64,000 bases of DNA from contig CP009479.1 in assembly GCA_000965745.1 (NCBI GenBank), positions 816,457-880,456 on the forward strand. Direction: 5' to 3'. Position 1 is the first letter of the stretch, and each line of letters begins with the position of its first letter. The notes below the pieces were generated by a model that saw only the letters and a list, made by a program, of their open reading frames with translations, ran no database searches and was not told the origin of the DNA. A program made the position numbers and the translations under genes. This DNA is from an uncultured archaeon (GTDB taxonomy: Archaea > Thermoplasmatota > Thermoplasmata > Thermoplasmatales > Thermoplasmataceae). Positions 62,641 through 64,000 of the stretch are shown piece after piece.

Positions 62641-63873
62641 TCAGAAATCAGAAGAAGTGAGCACATCGAACTTGTACCCTATTTCCCTTAGCTTCCCGAG
62701 GAGTTCGGAAAGATGATCCTGTCCCCTCAGGCTGAGAGTGAACATGATGCTCTGAAAGCCTATGGGCGTATCCTGGATCAGGTTGTCTACCTCGGCGTGG
62801 AATATGTTCGCGCCAGTCCCCGAAATGGCTGCACTGATCTTCTGCAGCGTCCCCGGCTTGTCCGGTATCTTGCACATGATCCTTACCAGCTCAGAGTTGT
62901 TTTCAAGGCTTTTGAATATTATTTTTGAGAGCAGTAGGAAGTTTATGTTTCCTCCTGAAAGAATAACTGCGACGTTCTTTCCTGCCACGTTAACCTTACC
63001 CTCCATTATGGCAGCAAATCCGGCAGCCCCGGATGGCTCAACTAGGGTCTTGTTTCTTTCCAGAAGCTTGAACAATGCCTTTGCAATCCCTTCTTCAGTT
63101 ACGGTTACTACTTCATCCACATATTTCATTGCAACTTTGAGATTGAGCTCTCCAGGATACTTCACCGTTATCCCGTCCGCTATGCTGTCATAGCTCACCT
63201 TTGGGACAAGTTTCCCCTCGAGCATGGACAGGCGCATTGAATCTGACAGTTCGGACTGCACTCCTATGATCCTGACGTCTTTTTTGAGGTATTTTGCGCC
63301 GAGCGCAACCCCTGCTATGAGACCTCCTCCTCCGACAGGCACTACTATGGTGTCGACATCTGGGAGGTCTTCGAGAATCTCCAGGCCTATTGTAGCCTGC
63401 CCTGATATGATGGCAGGATCATTGAATGCTTCTATGAATACCCTATTCTCATTCTGTGCGATCTCATCAGCCTTTTCCCTGGCCTCCGCGTAGTCGCTTC
63501 CATGCAGGATGACCTTAGCCCCGTAGCCAAGTACAGCGTTTGCTTTAGCGGGTGTTGCAAACTCCGGCATCACAATTTTCGCGTCTATACCGTTCACCAT
63601 TGCAGAATATGCAAGCCCCTGTGCGTGATTCCCGGCACTGGCAGTGGTCACCCCCCTCTTTTTCTCCTCTTCTGTAAGATTTGAAATCCTGTACATGGCC
63701 CCTCTTGTTTTGAAAGAGCCCGTCTTCTGCAGGTTTTCCATCTTGAAATGAATATTGCCGGAATAGGTCTTGCTCATAGTGCTTGAATAAAAAAGAGGGG
63801 TTCTGTTTATCTTCCCCTTCAGGTATTCCTGCGCCTTTCTTATATCATCCAGTGTCGGGATCTCGCCTTCCAT
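62641..63873 (-). CDS. ilvA: Threonine ammonia-lyase with ACT domain
   Basis: A 410-aa PLP enzyme that deaminates threonine to 2-oxobutyrate. The PLP lysine is in GSFKTRGAMYRIS, the loop ASAGNHAQGLAYSA, and PLP-phosphate loop GGGGLIAGVALG. A C-terminal ACT domain (about residue 335 onwards: RIMCKIPDKPGTLQKIS, then GANIFHAEVDN) is a regulatory amino-acid site. It may feed isoleucine synthesis or serve catabolism. ATG 63873 (MEGEIPTLDD) is chosen over the open-frame start at 63897. The stop abuts acylphosphatase convergently. Confidence 0.93.
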   Translation of the reverse strand: MEGEIPTLDDIRKAQEYLKGKINRTPLFYSSTMSKTYSGNIHFKMENLQKTGSFKTRGAMYRISNLTEEEKKRGVTTASAGNHAQGLAYSAMVNGIDAKIVMPEFATPAKANAVLGYGAKVILHGSDYAEAREKADEIAQNENRVFIEAFNDPAIISGQATIGLEILEDLPDVDTIVVPVGGGGLIAGVALGAKYLKKDVRIIGVQSELSDSMRLSMLEGKLVPKVSYDSIADGITVKYPGELNLKVAMKYVDEVVTVTEEGIAKALFKLLERNKTLVEPSGAAGFAAIMEGKVNVAGKNVAVILSGGNINFLLLSKIIFKSLENNSELVRIMCKIPDKPGTLQKISAAISGTGANIFHAEVDNLIQDTPIGFQSIMFTLSLRGQDHLSELLGKLREIGYKFDVLTSSDF

Positions 63874-63936
63874 CAGAAACACTCCAATGAATCCCACATG
63901 GTGAAAAAAGGGCTATGAATTTTTCGCACAAAGTCT

Positions 63937-64000
63937 TCAGAATAGACCAGTGATCTCACCATTTTCATCTACGTCTATCCCCTCGGCGGATGGGTGGGTT
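63937..64000 (-). CDS. Partial C-terminal end of an unidentified gene
   Basis: Reading the minus strand from the window edge, an open frame of 20 residues ends THPSAEGIDVDENGEITGLF then TGA at 63937-63939. The composition looks coding, and the stop is 64 bp before the threonine ammonia-lyase start. Too little is visible to name it. Confidence 0.4.
   Translation of the reverse strand, partial: THPSAEGIDVDENGEITGLF

Noticed and set aside
1-64000. CRISPR array, rRNA or tRNA genes
   Set aside because: No regularly spaced repeats, and no convincing tRNA or rRNA signature was found by eye on either strand.

Overview
The window is archaeal and fits the order Thermoplasmatales. The proteasome alpha subunit matches the Thermoplasma type closely. 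The exosome/SBDS/RpoP/RpoF gene string, Rpb4, eL21, eL43, Pus10, GINS, an archaeal RNase P RNA and an archaeal-type MAT are all present. Many genes have a TATA-like box 20-30 nt upstream of the start codon and no leader, while genes inside operons carry AGGTGA-type ribosome sites. No tRNA, rRNA or CRISPR array was recognised.

Layout. 1-6590: end of ftsZ, pyrF, an S49 peptidase, cbiB, a coiled-coil protein, a small membrane protein, an NDP-sugar pyrophosphorylase and an MFS transporter. 6700-18190: metabolic genes (urocanase, exonuclease III, PurA, isocitrate dehydrogenase, an aldehyde dehydrogenase, MqnD of the futalosine menaquinone pathway, carbamate kinase, a phosphoribosyltransferase, an AlkA-like glycosylase) plus one unrecognised 468-aa protein. 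18338-26974: a stomatin, then on the minus strand the information-processing superoperon psmA, small membrane protein, SBDS, rrp4, rrp41, rrp42, eL43, rpoP, pus10, eL21, rpoF, DUF655, ksgA. 27150-30970: Nre repair protein, a TIM-barrel hydrolase, GINS15, a gene-poor stretch and RNase P RNA. 30972-38544: SufR-like regulator, small Cys/His protein, glycosyltransferase, the methylmalonyl-CoA mutase set (two subunits plus MeaB GTPase), Hsp20, an ABC1/UbiB kinase and a thioredoxin.

38610-42139 is accessory. A degenerate ferritin-like gene is followed by a 2.9-kb mobile unit (39204-42139) with imperfect inverted ends and a perfect 8-bp target duplication. It carries a transposase and two passenger genes, an exported glycoprotein-like protein and a translationally coupled small membrane protein. 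It sits between the native promoter region and the coding sequence of ribulose-phosphate 3-epimerase.

42184-47319 returns to core genes: rpe, an MDR oxidoreductase, XerA recombinase, a prenyl synthase, RNase HII and a TPR protein. 47345-51464 shows gene decay on both sides of the XPD helicase gene. On one side is a Pyrococcus-type ferritin-encapsulin fusion broken by one frameshift and one in-frame TGA; on the other is a ClC chloride channel-CBS gene with frameshifts, a stop and an internal deletion. 51550-64000: GNAT acetyltransferase, MAT, a zinc-ribbon protein, PurH, aldo/keto reductase, a presenilin-type protease overlapping topoisomerase I, two threonine-dehydratase paralogs, a HemK-like methyltransferase, a DRG GTPase and acylphosphatase.

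The most interesting items are the passenger-carrying mobile unit and the broken ferritin-encapsulin fusion. All family assignments are from reading the sequence; no database search was run.
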